A stretch of 64,000 bases of DNA from Amycolatopsis japonica (GTDB lineage: Bacteria; Actinomycetota; Actinomycetes; Mycobacteriales; Pseudonocardiaceae): NCBI RefSeq assembly GCF_000732925.1, contig NZ_CP008953.1, positions 124,001-188,000 on the forward strand, given 5' to 3'. The position numbers and the translations under genes were made by a program. The notes under the pieces were generated by a model. It searched no databases. It was not told the origin of the DNA and saw nothing but the letters and a program-made list of their open reading frames with translations. The number at the start of each line of letters is the position of its first letter. Position 1 is the first letter of the stretch. Below, one piece after another: positions 1 to 8,102 of this stretch.

Positions 1-145
1 CCACCGGCCCCCTTTTCCGAATTTCCGGCGGGAATGCTCCCGGCCGTCGCGATACCACCACTGCGGTGACCTCGCACATTCTGCACTGCCCGGAGTCGAT
101 ACGCCCTCGCGGGTCGAATCGTGATCTCCCCGCGACCTGTGCTTC

Positions 146-1273
146 TCAGTTCGACGGCAGAACGGTGTCCAACGAGGTCAGCGTCTGCTCCAGCCGGGTG
201 TCGAGCGCTTGCGGGTCGCCGCCGAGCGGCTGCGAGACCCAAGTCGTCACGGCCATCGTCCCGGAGACGTAACCGAAGCCGCTGAGCTGGCCGTTCTTGT
301 TCGCGCCGACGAGGGCGAGCCGATCGCCGACGCGCTGCTCGCGCAGCCCGGCGTTGATCGAGTTCCCCCGGAAGTACTTGACGATCGCGGCCGCGTCCTT
401 CGCGTCGTTCGCCGGGATCACCAGGACGAGGTAACTGTTCGTACCCTCGTTCGAACCCTTGTAGGTGATGGACGCGACGTTCTTGGAGGCGAGGAAGTCG
501 CCCGCGGCCTTCGAGTAGAAGTTGAGCTCGACGCCCTTCGCGACCGACATCGTCGAGTTGTCCTTCGACGGTGTCCCCGGCAGCGCGGGCAGCCGGTCTT
601 CCAACGGCGTCTGGGCACTGTCAGGTCGGCCCGACGGTGTGAGGTCGCCCGGCGGCTGGGCCATGCTCGGCTGCTCGGCGACGTTCGAGGACTGAGACGA
701 GCCCAGCCACAGCGTCCCGCCGATGATCAACGCCAGCACGACCAGCACTCCGGCACCGATGAACAGCCAAGTCGGCTTGCGTTTCCCGACGACCGCGTAG
801 TCCTCCGCGGGCGCGTAGTGACTCGGGCCGGGCTCGGGCGCCAGGGGCGGAAGCGGCCGGTTCAGTGCGGCGGTGGGCGATGGGTTCTTCGCGGGCGGCG
901 CGGCACGCAGGTAGACCGTCGGATTGATGTCGGCGGGTGAAGGCGCGGTCGTCTTGTGGTCCGCGATCCGCGGGATGGCGGCCTTCTTCTCGGGCTCCCC
1001 GACGGTCGGCGGCGGCGTGTGGACCGGCTGCGTCCGTTGGTACGGCTGGGGCTGCTGGACCGTGACCGCGGACGGCTCGACCGGGCGCGCGGCGGGATTG
1101 GTGCTGTGCCACGTCCCGCCGGGGCGCCGCAGCGGCGAGGGCACAGGCGACGGCATCGTCCCACCGGAGGCCTCCGCCAAAAGCTCGTCGCGCTTCCTGC
1201 GGTGTTCGGCGTGCCCGATACGACCCGCGGCCAGCTCGACGTCCAGCTGTCGAAGCTCGTCTTGCCAGCTCAT
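146..1273 (-). CDS. Membrane-anchored protein of unknown function
   Basis: Predicted 375-residue single-pass membrane protein; I do not recognise a named family. Residues 1-37 form a charged amphipathic segment (LAAGRIGHAEHRRKRDELLA) of a kind seen at the N-terminus of many actinobacterial proteins. Residues 40-165 are Pro/Ala/Thr-rich and probably disordered and cytoplasmic. One transmembrane helix lies at about 169-190, and the remaining 185 residues form an extracytoplasmic domain. The ATG follows an AGGGGGC ribosome site on the minus strand. It stands alone, and the 145 bases before it at the window edge hold nothing recognisable. The role is unknown; the layout suggests an extracytoplasmic domain tethered to a flexible cytoplasmic tail. 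Confidence 0.75.
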   Translation of the reverse strand: MSWQDELRQLDVELAAGRIGHAEHRRKRDELLAEASGGTMPSPVPSPLRRPGGTWHSTNPAARPVEPSAVTVQQPQPYQRTQPVHTPPPTVGEPEKKAAIPRIADHKTTAPSPADINPTVYLRAAPPAKNPSPTAALNRPLPPLAPEPGPSHYAPAEDYAVVGKRKPTWLFIGAGVLVVLALIIGGTLWLGSSQSSNVAEQPSMAQPPGDLTPSGRPDSAQTPLEDRLPALPGTPSKDNSTMSVAKGVELNFYSKAAGDFLASKNVASITYKGSNEGTNSYLVLVIPANDAKDAAAIVKYFRGNSINAGLREQRVGDRLALVGANKNGQLSGFGYVSGTMAVTTWVSQPLGGDPQALDTRLEQTLTSLDTVLPSN

Positions 1274-1452
1274 TTAGCCCCCTGCCGCCGGGTGTGGGCA
1301 GCCAGTGTTGCATGCACCCTTATGGGTGGTTGATGTGGTCTTTCCTCATTCTTGCGTCCACTCACGACCTGGTCCAGCACTGATCTCTCGGCAGCGCTCG
1401 CGGCTTTGCCGGAGCGCAAACGAATCGCTCGTAAGTGGATCTACCTGGACTT

Positions 1453-1468
1453 ATAGCATCAAAGCTAT
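1453..1468. promoter_or_regulatory. Candidate operator/leaderless promoter of the toxin-antitoxin pair
   Basis: The 16-mer ATAGCATCAAAGCTAT is a 5-6-5 inverted repeat (ATAGC/GCTAT) whose right arm overlaps the toxin ATG at 1467. TATAGC at 1452-1457 also resembles a -10 hexamer that would place the transcript start near the ATG, and no ribosome site precedes the ATG. HigA-type antitoxins commonly bind such repeats in their own promoter; binding here is inferred. Confidence 0.4.
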
Positions 1469-1808
1469 GACATGGGGTACCGTGGAATTGGAGCCGGAGG
1501 TTCGTGACTGGCTGGAGAGTTTGTCCACGGCGCACTTCGCGACAGTGGCTTTCTACGTGGATTTGCTCGCGGAGCAGGGCCCGTTGCTCGGCGAGCCGTA
1601 CACGCGACAGCTCGACGGCAAGTTGCGGGAGTTGCGGTTTCATCTGGATGGAGAAGCCGTGCGGATCACGTACTGGATCGCGTCCGGCCGGCGAATCGTG
1701 TTGCTGACCGAGTTCCGGAAAACGCGCATGCGTGAAGAGCGTGAGGTGCGACGGGCGCGCAAGGCGATGTGGCGATGCGTTGCCCGGGAGCACACGGTCG
1801 ATGAGTGA
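1467..1808 (+). CDS. RelE/HigB-like toxin (phage-derived Gp49-like family)
   Basis: Predicted 113-residue toxin of the RelE/ParE superfamily, HigB-2/Gp49-like branch. These are ribosome-dependent mRNA interferases held inactive by an HTH antitoxin. The typical core is visible: an N-terminal helix (EVRDWLESL), the LDGKLRELRF strand-turn, then RITYWIASGRRIVLLTEFRKTR with the basic residues that usually contact RNA. The reading frame is open farther upstream to 1305, but the ATG at 1467 gives the normal family length and sits on a likely promoter. The stop overlaps the antitoxin region (TGA at 1806-1808). Toxin-first order is typical of higBA. It is basic and short, as expected; activity is not shown. 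Confidence 0.8.
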   Translation: MTWGTVELEPEVRDWLESLSTAHFATVAFYVDLLAEQGPLLGEPYTRQLDGKLRELRFHLDGEAVRITYWIASGRRIVLLTEFRKTRMREEREVRRARKAMWRCVAREHTVDE

Positions 1809-1825
1809 GGAGAGGAGTGAGATCG

Positions 1826-2125
1826 ATGGCTGATCGGACCGACTGGCGGAGGCTTCGCGAGCGGCGGATGGCGGAGCCCGGCGCCGCTGACGCGTACGAG
1901 GCCGCGAAGCTGGCTTATGTCCTGGGCATGACGGTGCGTGAAATGCGTGAGGCACGTGGCTGGTCTCAGACGATGCTCGCCACGAGGGCGGGGATGACGC
2001 AGTCCGCAGTCGCGCGGTTCGAGGCGGGCGGAACGGTCCCGACCATTCCGGTGCTGGAGCGACTGGCGCATGCGCTCGAAGCCGATCTCGATATTCGAAT
2101 CACTCCGCGGCTCTCCCCGGTGTGA
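1826..2125 (+). CDS. HigA-like XRE-family antitoxin
   Basis: Predicted 99-residue antitoxin with a Cro/C1-type helix-turn-helix at about residues 35-90 (MREARGWSQTMLATRAGM, then QSAVARFEAG). The ATG at 1826 follows a strong GAGGAG site at about 1808-1816; GTG codons at 1805 and 1817 are in frame but overlap that site. It lies directly after the toxin and is probably translationally coupled to it. The family neutralises the toxin and represses the operon; the inverted repeat at 1453-1468 is the likely target. The N-terminal 25 residues are charged and may be the toxin-binding part. Confidence 0.82.
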   Translation: MADRTDWRRLRERRMAEPGAADAYEAAKLAYVLGMTVREMREARGWSQTMLATRAGMTQSAVARFEAGGTVPTIPVLERLAHALEADLDIRITPRLSPV

Positions 2126-2194
2126 TGCTCTTTCGGCTGGTCAGCCGCCGCCGACCGCCACTGGCGGTACGGTGGCGGACGTGGGTAGGACCGG

Positions 2195-2701
2195 GTGACG
2201 GAGATCGACGCGTGTCGTGGCGCGTTGCGCGAGCTGGCCATCGGCAGGCTCGCCGGACGTGACGTCCGCACCTCCCACTTGGTCGAGGCCGGGCTGGACG
2301 CGATCGTCGCCGGACTCGACACCCCGTCCCTCCCCTTGCTCGCCGGGCTCGAATCCACCGCCGAAGCCGCCGTCGACAAGGCGTTCGACCAGGTCGTCGA
2401 CGAACTGGGCCTCGAACTGCCCGCCGATCCGACGGCCGCGCGCTGGCTGCTGATCCACGGCTGGCTCACCGCGATGGTCCAAGGACGCCTCTCGCCCGCG
2501 GCCGGCGGCGCCCTGGTCAGCGAAGTCGGCGAGCTGCTGGGGTCGCCCCAGGCGTTGCGCGGGATCACGCGCTGGTCGGCGATGCTCGAGCACTGGATCC
2601 CGACCGACCTGACCCCGAGGGACGTCTGCGAGGTGCCGATCCTCGAGGAGTCGGCCGAGTTGCTCGAAGGACCTTGGCCTCCTTCACCGCGTCACCCGTA
2701 A
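2195..2701 (+). CDS. Small conserved-type protein of unknown function
   Basis: A 168-residue, Leu/Ala-rich, probably all-helical soluble protein that I cannot assign to a family. It starts with GTG after a TAGGACC stretch. TACGGT at 2168-2173 is a plausible -10 element. Residues 75-120 include a tryptophan-containing helix pair (ARWLLIHGWLTAMVQG), and the C-terminus is proline-rich (EGPWPPSPRHP). There are no signal peptide, membrane segments or catalytic motifs that I can name. It is transcribed in the same direction as the toxin-antitoxin pair but 69 bp away, so co-transcription is possible but not evident. Confidence 0.65.
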   Translation: MTEIDACRGALRELAIGRLAGRDVRTSHLVEAGLDAIVAGLDTPSLPLLAGLESTAEAAVDKAFDQVVDELGLELPADPTAARWLLIHGWLTAMVQGRLSPAAGGALVSEVGELLGSPQALRGITRWSAMLEHWIPTDLTPRDVCEVPILEESAELLEGPWPPSPRHP

Positions 2702-2776
2702 AGCCCCGTTTTCTGTCGTACATGTGTTCTAAAATGGTCGTTGTACAGCAGGAACAGCGGCGAAAGGCAGACACGG

Positions 2777-3385
2777 ATGGCCTACATCACCCTGCCCACG
2801 TTCGTGGGGTACAGCACGAGCTCGGGTCCCTCGCGTTCCTCGTTCGTCCGGCGTTGGCGCCGTCAGTACGAGGACCCGGCCCGGGGCGGGTTCAACTTCT
2901 ACCTCCGCGCCGCGAACGCGATCCGTGCCGGGCGGATCTCCGGGCGGGATCGCGAGGTACTGCGGGCACTGGTCGAGAACGCGGACGAGCGCACGCGGCC
3001 GCACTACACCGAGATCGCCAACGGCTGGCTGCGCTACGTCGGGCGGCGTGACCTGCGGCTGGTCGAGGTCGGCCGGTCACGATGGCGGCTCGGCTCGCTC
3101 GAGGTGGGTATCAATCCGCATCTCGGCCTGCGCAAGGGCGACGGCCCCGTCTACGTGACCTGGCTCTATTTCAAGGAGGAGCCGTTGAGCCGGGACGCGG
3201 CACAGATGGTGCTGTGGCTGCTCGAACAGACCATGGACGAGCTGCGGCCGGGCGGGCGTCCGCTGGTCGTCGACGTCCGGCGATCGAAGGAGTTCGCCTT
3301 GTCGCCGCGTGATCGCGACAAGGTGCGGCCGTGGGTGCGGAGTGAGGCATCGGCCTTCATGAGTCTTTGGGAGGCGGCCGCATGA
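2777..3385 (+). CDS. Basic protein of unknown function
   Basis: A 202-residue basic protein with no family that I recognise. The ATG at 2777 (MAYITLP) is preferred over an upstream in-frame start at 2741 because the intervening codons overlap the likely promoter (TAAAAT at 2730-2735). The protein is rich in Arg and Trp, with a central segment (GRSRWRLGSLEVGINPHLGL) and a C-terminal Arg/Asp-rich stretch. There are no membrane segments. It stands alone between two unrelated unknown genes. DNA or RNA binding is conceivable from the charge, but nothing in the sequence proves it. Confidence 0.65.
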   Translation: MAYITLPTFVGYSTSSGPSRSSFVRRWRRQYEDPARGGFNFYLRAANAIRAGRISGRDREVLRALVENADERTRPHYTEIANGWLRYVGRRDLRLVEVGRSRWRLGSLEVGINPHLGLRKGDGPVYVTWLYFKEEPLSRDAAQMVLWLLEQTMDELRPGGRPLVVDVRRSKEFALSPRDRDKVRPWVRSEASAFMSLWEAAA

Positions 3386-3464
3386 TCGATCGACGGCGAG
3401 CCCGCGTTCCGTGGGCTCGCCGTTCACGCACCGTCATTCTCATGGTTCCGGCGGCGGCGCAAGA

Positions 3465-3478
3465 CACCTGATCAGGTG
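3465..3478. promoter_or_regulatory. Perfect 14-bp palindrome upstream of the DUF2716 gene
   Basis: CACCTGATCAGGTG is a perfect palindrome in the 187-bp gap before the DUF2716 gene, about 95 bp upstream of its GTG. A 7-bp inverted pair (CATTCTC/GAGAATG) flanks it more loosely. It could be an operator; no regulator is encoded nearby to match it. Confidence 0.3.
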
Positions 3479-3572
3479 ACAGTTTCACGGAGAATGCCCA
3501 CGAGCTGGACAACTTGGTCCCCGAACACGAAGCTTTCCCAGTCTTAATCGGCCGAACCACCGAGGGTCGCTC

Positions 3573-4112
3573 GTGAACAACGCTTGGGAAGCCATCTCCA
3601 GGGTCGCAGATGAGCCCGCCTGGTACTGGGTCTACGACAAGCTCGCGTTCTGGCCGAGCACCTACGCGCACGCCTGGCCGGGTTTCCGCGAACCAGCCCC
3701 GTCCGTCGCGTGGGATCTCGCGCCCGGCGGCCTCGACCGCGCCTCGGCCGAATTCCGGGTCGGCCCGTACGCCGTCGAGCAGAACGACGTCGCCCGCGTC
3801 GCCCTCTCGGCGCTGAAGGACTGCGTCGCCGAGGACGAGTGGGTCTGGGTGCTGCACTGGCAGCACCAGTCGTACCGCTTCTACCCCCATCGGCACGCCG
3901 CGCTCGACCCGTGGCCGGTCCCGGTGTTCCCGCGCACGGACTATCACATGTTCCTGGCGAACGACTTCCGCTTCGGCACGCTCGGTCACCCCTGGGAACG
4001 GACCCTGTGCGTCTACGGCGAGAAGCTCGTGCCCGCCTTCGAAAAGCACGGCGACCGGGTTTTCAAGAACGCGCTGCGGCGTAACGGGGCACCGGCCGCG
4101 ATGGCGGGCTGA
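3573..4112 (+). CDS. DUF2716 family protein
   Basis: A 179-residue protein with the DUF2716 pattern: conserved W/F/P-rich blocks in order, WPSTYAHAWPGF, PSVAWDL, VWVLHWQHQSYRF, then PVPVFPRTDYHMFLANDFRFG and GHPWERTLCVYG near the C-terminus. The family is of unknown function; members often occur near polymorphic-toxin immunity genes. The GTG at 3573 follows GAGGG. An Imm7-like gene follows 38 bp downstream, which supports an immunity or conflict setting, although no toxin gene lies in this window. There is no signal peptide, so it is cytoplasmic. Confidence 0.75.
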   Translation: MNNAWEAISRVADEPAWYWVYDKLAFWPSTYAHAWPGFREPAPSVAWDLAPGGLDRASAEFRVGPYAVEQNDVARVALSALKDCVAEDEWVWVLHWQHQSYRFYPHRHAALDPWPVPVFPRTDYHMFLANDFRFGTLGHPWERTLCVYGEKLVPAFEKHGDRVFKNALRRNGAPAAMAG

Positions 4113-4137
4113 CCACCGTCCGGCGGACGGACCTGCC

Positions 4138-4143
4138 TAAACT
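4138..4143 (+). promoter_or_regulatory. Putative -10 element for a leaderless transcript (Imm7 gene)
   Basis: TAAACT is followed by 7 nt and then the GTG at 4151. This is the spacing expected if transcription begins at the start codon. No ribosome site precedes the GTG. Confidence 0.45.
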
Positions 4144-4150
4144 CAGGCGG

Positions 4151-4552
4151 GTGTTCGAATACCACGGGTGGGTGACCATCCAAGCGAGCCCTTCCGGTGA
4201 CGACGACGCCGCGCTGCTCGAGCGCATCGTCGAGCGGGTGCACCGTGCCGTCCGCGACTTCGACGACGGCGACCTGCTCGACCTCCGCTGGGCGGCCGGG
4301 GTGCCGGTGCTGCACCTGGGCGGCATGGACAAACACGGAACGGCGATCGCACCCGAGCTGGTGGACCTGTTCACCCGCGTCGGCGACCTCGCGCCCGGCT
4401 CCTACGGCCTCCTGCACGTCTGGGACGACCAGGATCCCGAGCACGACAACGAATTCAAGGTGTACCGGATGGCCCGCGGCCTGGTCACCGAGCGCGGCGA
4501 CGAGCACCTGTCCCCGGTCGCGCCGACCGTGATGGACGGCTACGAGATCTGA
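4151..4552 (+). CDS. Imm7-like immunity protein
   Basis: A 133-residue protein starting MFEYHGW, the signature opening of the Imm7 family, which protects cells against secreted polymorphic toxins. Other family-like features are the LGGMDKHG block and the C-terminal GSYGLLHVWDDQDPEHDN segment with its acidic residues. The acidic composition fits a protein that binds a basic toxin domain. The GTG start appears leaderless. It lies directly downstream of the DUF2716 gene. The cognate toxin is not visible here, so it may be an orphan immunity gene against toxins of neighbouring strains. Confidence 0.75.
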   Translation: MFEYHGWVTIQASPSGDDDAALLERIVERVHRAVRDFDDGDLLDLRWAAGVPVLHLGGMDKHGTAIAPELVDLFTRVGDLAPGSYGLLHVWDDQDPEHDNEFKVYRMARGLVTERGDEHLSPVAPTVMDGYEI

Positions 4553-4743
4553 GCGGTCCTCTTCGGCGGAAGGCTCGATCGACGAGAGATGGCCGGCTTC
4601 TCGTTCTCCAGCCCACATATGCACAAATCCGAATTACTACGGTCGTGTGACCCCACTCACCGAACCTGTAGCACTTAGTAATCGAAACGATCGACGCGCC
4701 CGAGAACCGACTCGCCAACGCGGGATACAAGGAACGTGAGGTT

Positions 4744-4763
4744 CCGGGGGCTCGGGCCCCCGG
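4744..4763. terminator. GC-rich hairpin downstream of tRNA-Gly
   Basis: CCGGGGGC (4744-4751) pairs with GCCCCCGG (4756-4763) across a 4-nt loop, and TT/AA pairing extends the stem past a one-base bulge. It lies 60 bp past the tRNA 3' end on the minus strand and has no U-tract. It could terminate the tRNA transcript or the Imm7 transcript. The rest of 4553-4822 holds nothing else that I recognise. Confidence 0.4.
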
Positions 4764-4801
4764 GAATTGTGGCGAGTACGCTGCGGCGCAGGCTTTACCT
4801 G

Positions 4802-4822
4802 CGCACGCGGTGCCCGCGTGCG
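4802..4822 (-). terminator. Perfect hairpin abutting the tRNA-Gly 3' end
   Basis: CGCACGCGG (4802-4810) and CCGCGTGCG (4814-4822) are perfect 9-bp arms around a 3-nt loop, beginning at the base after the tRNA discriminator. It is probably a U-less actinobacterial terminator or a 3' processing boundary. Confidence 0.55.
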
Positions 4823-4895
4823 AGCGGATGACGGGATTCGAACCCGCGACCCTCACCTTGGCAAGGTGATGCGCTACCAGCTGCGCTACATCCGC
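4823..4895 (-). tRNA. tRNA-Gly (anticodon GCC)
   Basis: On the minus strand a 73-nt cloverleaf can be drawn: acceptor stem GCGGATG/CATCCGC, D-arm GCGC..GCGC, anticodon stem TCACC/GGTGA with loop TTGCCAA (anticodon GCC), 5-nt variable loop, T-arm with TTCGAAT, and discriminator T. CCA is not encoded. It reads glycine GGC/GGU codons. Confidence 0.97.
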
Positions 4896-5045
4896 ATGTC
4901 TTGCTCTGCTCCGGCACTCGTTTGAAGCAGTGGAACAACCATACACCGACCGTCTGTAGCGGTTTCGACCCACCCCTACAGGTGCTTCGGTGTCACACCT
5001 GGCGTACAAGGGGTGACGACGGCTGCATACCTCCGTATGGTGTCC

Positions 5046-5061
5046 CCATTCGACCGAATGG
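5046..5061. promoter_or_regulatory. Palindrome just upstream of the sigma-factor ribosome site
   Basis: CCATTCG-AC-CGAATGG is a perfect 7-2-7 inverted repeat, 12 bp before the GGGGAGGAGG ribosome site of the ECF gene. It could be an operator or a short leader hairpin that modulates translation. Confidence 0.35.
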
Positions 5062-5092
5062 TGAGTCCTTCGGGGAGGAGGTGCCTGGCCGG

Positions 5093-6649
5093 ATGACCGA
5101 GCAGGGCACGGTGCCGCTTCAGGCGGCCTCGGAATCCGACGAGCAGGCATTGCTCCAGCGTCTCCGTGATGGGGAGGACGCTGCCTTCGGGGAGCTTTTC
5201 GAACTTCACGCCGCCGCCGTGCGGCGGTTGGCCCGCAGTCTGGCCGCCGATCGGTCGGAGGCGGAGGACATCACCGCCGAGACCTTCTTCCGGGTGCTTC
5301 AGGCGTTGCGCCGGGGTGCCGGGCCGCGTGACTACGTCCGGGCCTATCTGCTGACGGTGGCTCGCCGCGTCTCGTGGGAGTGGCACGGCGCGCGTCGTGA
5401 CGTGCCGGTGAGCGACGACGAGCTGACCTTCCGGGCCGGGGCGGGTGCGGACACGCATGCCCGGACGGCCGAGCATTCGCTGATCACGACCGCTTTCACG
5501 AGTTTGCCGGAGCGCTGGCGTTCGGTTTTGTGGCAGACCGAGGTCGAAGGCGAGCAGCCGTCGATGGTCGCGCCGCATTTCGGGTTGAGCGCGAACGCCA
5601 CGGCGGCGTTGGCCCGCCGGGCGCGGCAGGGGCTGCGCGCGGCGTATCTGCAGGCGCATCTGTCGGTGAACCGCGGGCCCGATTCGTGCCGTGCGGTGGT
5701 GGAGAAGCTGGGCGGGTTCACCGCGGGCAGCGTGACCGGGGCCGAGGCTCGCCGGATCAAGACCCACCTGATCGCCTGCCAGTCCTGCCGGGCCACCCAC
5801 GACGAGCTGCGTGACGTCTGTTCCTCGCTGCGGGCGCACGCCGGTGTGGTGGCGCTGCTGGTGCCGGCCGCCGCCGGGGCCCACGCGAGCGGGGCGTTGT
5901 CCGGGCTCGCCGCGTCGGTCAAGGGACTTCTGCTCGGCTCGAAGGTGAAGGTCGGCCTGGCGGTGGCGTCGACGGCCGCCGCCGGCGCCGTCGGGATCGT
6001 CGCCGGTCCGGCCGTGTTCGGCACCGACGTCACCCACACGGTGGGCCTGTCCGGGGGTGGTCTGCCGGAGCTGGCGCTGCTGCCGGCGCAGGTCGCGCCA
6101 CCCGCCCATGACCAGCCGGTGGAGATCCCGCCGCAGCGGATCGCGCAGGACCAGCTGCAGGGCAAGGGCGCCCAGCCCGCCGTGACCGGACGAGGACCCG
6201 GAGCCGGAGCCGAGCTCGGGGTGTCCGACATGCCGAGCCTGCCGGGAGCAGGCACGCCTCGGAAGGAGCTGGGCGGCGGAGACGTCGTGCAGCCGCCGGG
6301 CGAACAGAATCCGACGCAGGAGGAGACCTCGCCGCGCAACGAGGTCCCGGATCCGGGCACGGGCTCCAACCAGACCACTTCGAAGCGGGACGACATCCCG
6401 CCGGAGGAATCGTTCAGGCCCACCGAGGAGTCGCTGAGCCCGACCACGACGACTTCGCGGGACTCGACCGAGCAGTCGACCACGCCCGAGTCGACGACTT
6501 ACCCGGAAGGGTCCTCTTCGACGGAGACCGGGACTCCCGAAAGCACGACCGGGACCCCGTCCGGCGACACGTCGGAGGACGAGCCGAGCCCGGTCAAACC
6601 GACTTCCCACTATCCGGAACCGGGTGTCGACTACCCGACGTGCCCATAA
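5093..6649 (+). CDS. ECF sigma factor fused to a zinc-finger anti-sigma-like domain and membrane segment
   Basis: A 518-residue composite regulator. About residues 15-175 are an ECF sigma-70 factor: region 2 (AFGELFELHAAAVRRLARSL, EDITAETFFRV) and region 4 (LPERWRSVLWQTEVEG, FGLSANATAALARRARQGL). A zf-HC2/ZAS-like motif follows at about 225-235 (H-x3-C-x2-C in HLIACQSC), then hydrophobic stretches at about 255-330 that probably include a membrane helix (VGLAVASTAAAGAVGIVAG). The last 180 residues are Pro/Ser/Thr/Glu-rich and probably lie outside the cell. The ATG at 5093 follows GGGGAGGAGG; an upstream in-frame start at 4901 would run through the palindrome. Sigma factors with such C-terminal extensions are known in actinobacteria; here no separate anti-sigma gene is next to it. 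The signal sensed is unknown. Confidence 0.85.
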   Translation: MTEQGTVPLQAASESDEQALLQRLRDGEDAAFGELFELHAAAVRRLARSLAADRSEAEDITAETFFRVLQALRRGAGPRDYVRAYLLTVARRVSWEWHGARRDVPVSDDELTFRAGAGADTHARTAEHSLITTAFTSLPERWRSVLWQTEVEGEQPSMVAPHFGLSANATAALARRARQGLRAAYLQAHLSVNRGPDSCRAVVEKLGGFTAGSVTGAEARRIKTHLIACQSCRATHDELRDVCSSLRAHAGVVALLVPAAAGAHASGALSGLAASVKGLLLGSKVKVGLAVASTAAAGAVGIVAGPAVFGTDVTHTVGLSGGGLPELALLPAQVAPPAHDQPVEIPPQRIAQDQLQGKGAQPAVTGRGPGAGAELGVSDMPSLPGAGTPRKELGGGDVVQPPGEQNPTQEETSPRNEVPDPGTGSNQTTSKRDDIPPEESFRPTEESLSPTTTTSRDSTEQSTTPESTTYPEGSSSTETGTPESTTGTPSGDTSEDEPSPVKPTSHYPEPGVDYPTCP

Positions 6650-6754
6650 CGCCCGAGCGGGCATATCGCCTTCGAACTCTCGCGAATCCGGCTCCCGTCA
6701 CGGTACGGTGGAGCTCGCTCACGACGAGCGAGCGGCCGCGCGGGAGGCGACTGA

Positions 6755-7195
6755 ATGAACCGGCTGGTGCACGGCGAGGACGGCCGTGACTGGGTGGTCC
6801 GAGCCCAGATGGAATGGCGTGCTCCCGCGACAGCGGACGATTTCGAGCACGATGTGGCGGGCAGCTACGGCCCGGGTATCGCGATGATCGCGGTGACGGC
6901 GCTGCTCGCGATCGTGCTCATCATGTGGACTCCCGCCGACGTCATGATCCCGTCGTGGGTACCGCTGGCGCTCTTGCTGATCGCGCTGTTCTTCCCACTG
7001 CGGTGGATTCTGCGCCGTCCGTGGACCGTGGTCGCCGAGACCGAGGGCGATCTGGCCGGCGACCGGCCGTCGGAGCGCTGGGTGGGCACCATCCGCGGCA
7101 TGTTCACCGTGCGCGGCGAGGTCTCGAAGATCACCAAGACCATCCAGAAGCACTCGCTGCCGGATTTCGACGGCCCGTTGCACCCGGTGGAGTAG
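6755..7195 (+). CDS. Two-pass membrane protein of unknown function
   Basis: A 146-residue protein conserved in style with actinobacterial small membrane proteins. Two hydrophobic helices lie at about residues 41-60 (PGIAMIAVTALLAIVLIMW) and 68-86 (VPLALLLIALFFPLRWIL), followed by an Arg-rich turn and a soluble C-terminal 55 residues (ETEGDLAGDRPSERW..). The ATG follows GGGAGGCG, and TACGGT upstream is a possible -10 element. It precedes the DNA glycosylase gene by 32 bp in the same direction. I cannot assign a function. Confidence 0.7.
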   Translation: MNRLVHGEDGRDWVVRAQMEWRAPATADDFEHDVAGSYGPGIAMIAVTALLAIVLIMWTPADVMIPSWVPLALLLIALFFPLRWILRRPWTVVAETEGDLAGDRPSERWVGTIRGMFTVRGEVSKITKTIQKHSLPDFDGPLHPVE

Positions 7196-7227
7196 TCGCG
7201 GCGGCCTGAACGCGCGAGACTGGGGCC

Positions 7228-8091
7228 ATGCCCGAGTTACCCGAGGTCGAAGCGCTCGCCCACCACCTGCGTGAACACGCGGTGGGCAAGACGGTCTTCC
7301 GCGTCGACGTGTCGTCCCTCAGCGTGCTGAAGACGGCGACGCCGCCGTGGACCGAGCTGCACGGCCGTGAGGTCACCGGGGCCGGCCGGTTCGGCAAACA
7401 TCTGGATCTCGTCGCCGGGGATCTGCATCTGGTCGTCCATCTGGCGAGGGCGGGCTGGCTGCGCTGGTCCGACGCGTTGTCGCCGGCGCCGCTCAAACCC
7501 GGCAAGGGGCCGATCTCGCTGCGCGTCCATCTCGACGCGGCCGCCGGGCCGGGCTTCGATCTCACGGAGGCCGGCACGAAGAAGGGCCTGGCGGTCTGGA
7601 TCGTGCGCGATCCGGAGAAGGAGGTCGCGAGTATCGCGCGGCTCGGGCCGGACGCGCTTTCGCTGGACCGCACGCAGCTCGAGAAGTTGTTCACCGGGCG
7701 CACCGAACGGCTGAAGACGGCGCTGACCGATCAGTCGCTGATCGCCGGGATCGGCAACGCCTACTCCGACGAGATCATGCACATGGCGAAGCTTTCCCCT
7801 TACGCCACAACCGGAAAGCTGTCCGAGGCGGCGCTCGACGGGCTTTCGGAGGCGATCCGCGAGGTGCTGACCAGCGCCGTGACGCGTTCGGTCGGCCAGT
7901 CCGCGGCCCGGCTCAAGGGCGAGAAGCGGTCCGGCCTGCGGGTGCACGCGCGCACCGGGTTGCCGTGCCCGGTCTGCGGCGACACGATCCGCGAGATCTC
8001 GTTCGCGGACAAGTCGTTCCAGTACTGCCCGACCTGCCAGACCGGCGGGAAACCCCTCGCGGACCGGCGGATGTCGCGCCTGCTGAAGTGA
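7228..8091 (+). CDS. Fpg/Nei family DNA glycosylase/AP lyase
   Basis: A 287-residue base-excision repair enzyme of the formamidopyrimidine glycosylase/endonuclease VIII family, which removes oxidised bases and cleaves at abasic sites. The N-terminus is MPELPEVEAL, giving catalytic Pro2 and Glu3. RFGKHL near residue 55 provides the conserved lysine. The helix-two-turn-helix is at about 165-185 (LTDQSLIAGIGNAYSDEIM). The C-terminal zinc finger has CPVC (about 250) and CPTC (about 270). All key residues are present, so it should be active. Whether it prefers 8-oxoG or oxidised pyrimidines cannot be read from the sequence. It is convergent with the serine hydrolase gene. Confidence 0.9.
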   Translation: MPELPEVEALAHHLREHAVGKTVFRVDVSSLSVLKTATPPWTELHGREVTGAGRFGKHLDLVAGDLHLVVHLARAGWLRWSDALSPAPLKPGKGPISLRVHLDAAAGPGFDLTEAGTKKGLAVWIVRDPEKEVASIARLGPDALSLDRTQLEKLFTGRTERLKTALTDQSLIAGIGNAYSDEIMHMAKLSPYATTGKLSEAALDGLSEAIREVLTSAVTRSVGQSAARLKGEKRSGLRVHARTGLPCPVCGDTIREISFADKSFQYCPTCQTGGKPLADRRMSRLLK

Positions 8092-8102
8092 CCCGCCACC
8101 CT

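Noticed and set aside
209..940. Long open frames antisense to the gene at 146-1273 and similar antisense frames across the window
   Set aside because: High GC makes long antisense frames common. They lack ribosome sites and are Arg/Ala-rich shadows of real genes.
4901..5092. Longer N-terminus for the ECF sigma factor
   Set aside because: The added residues run through the tRNA flank and palindrome; a clear ribosome site precedes ATG 5093.
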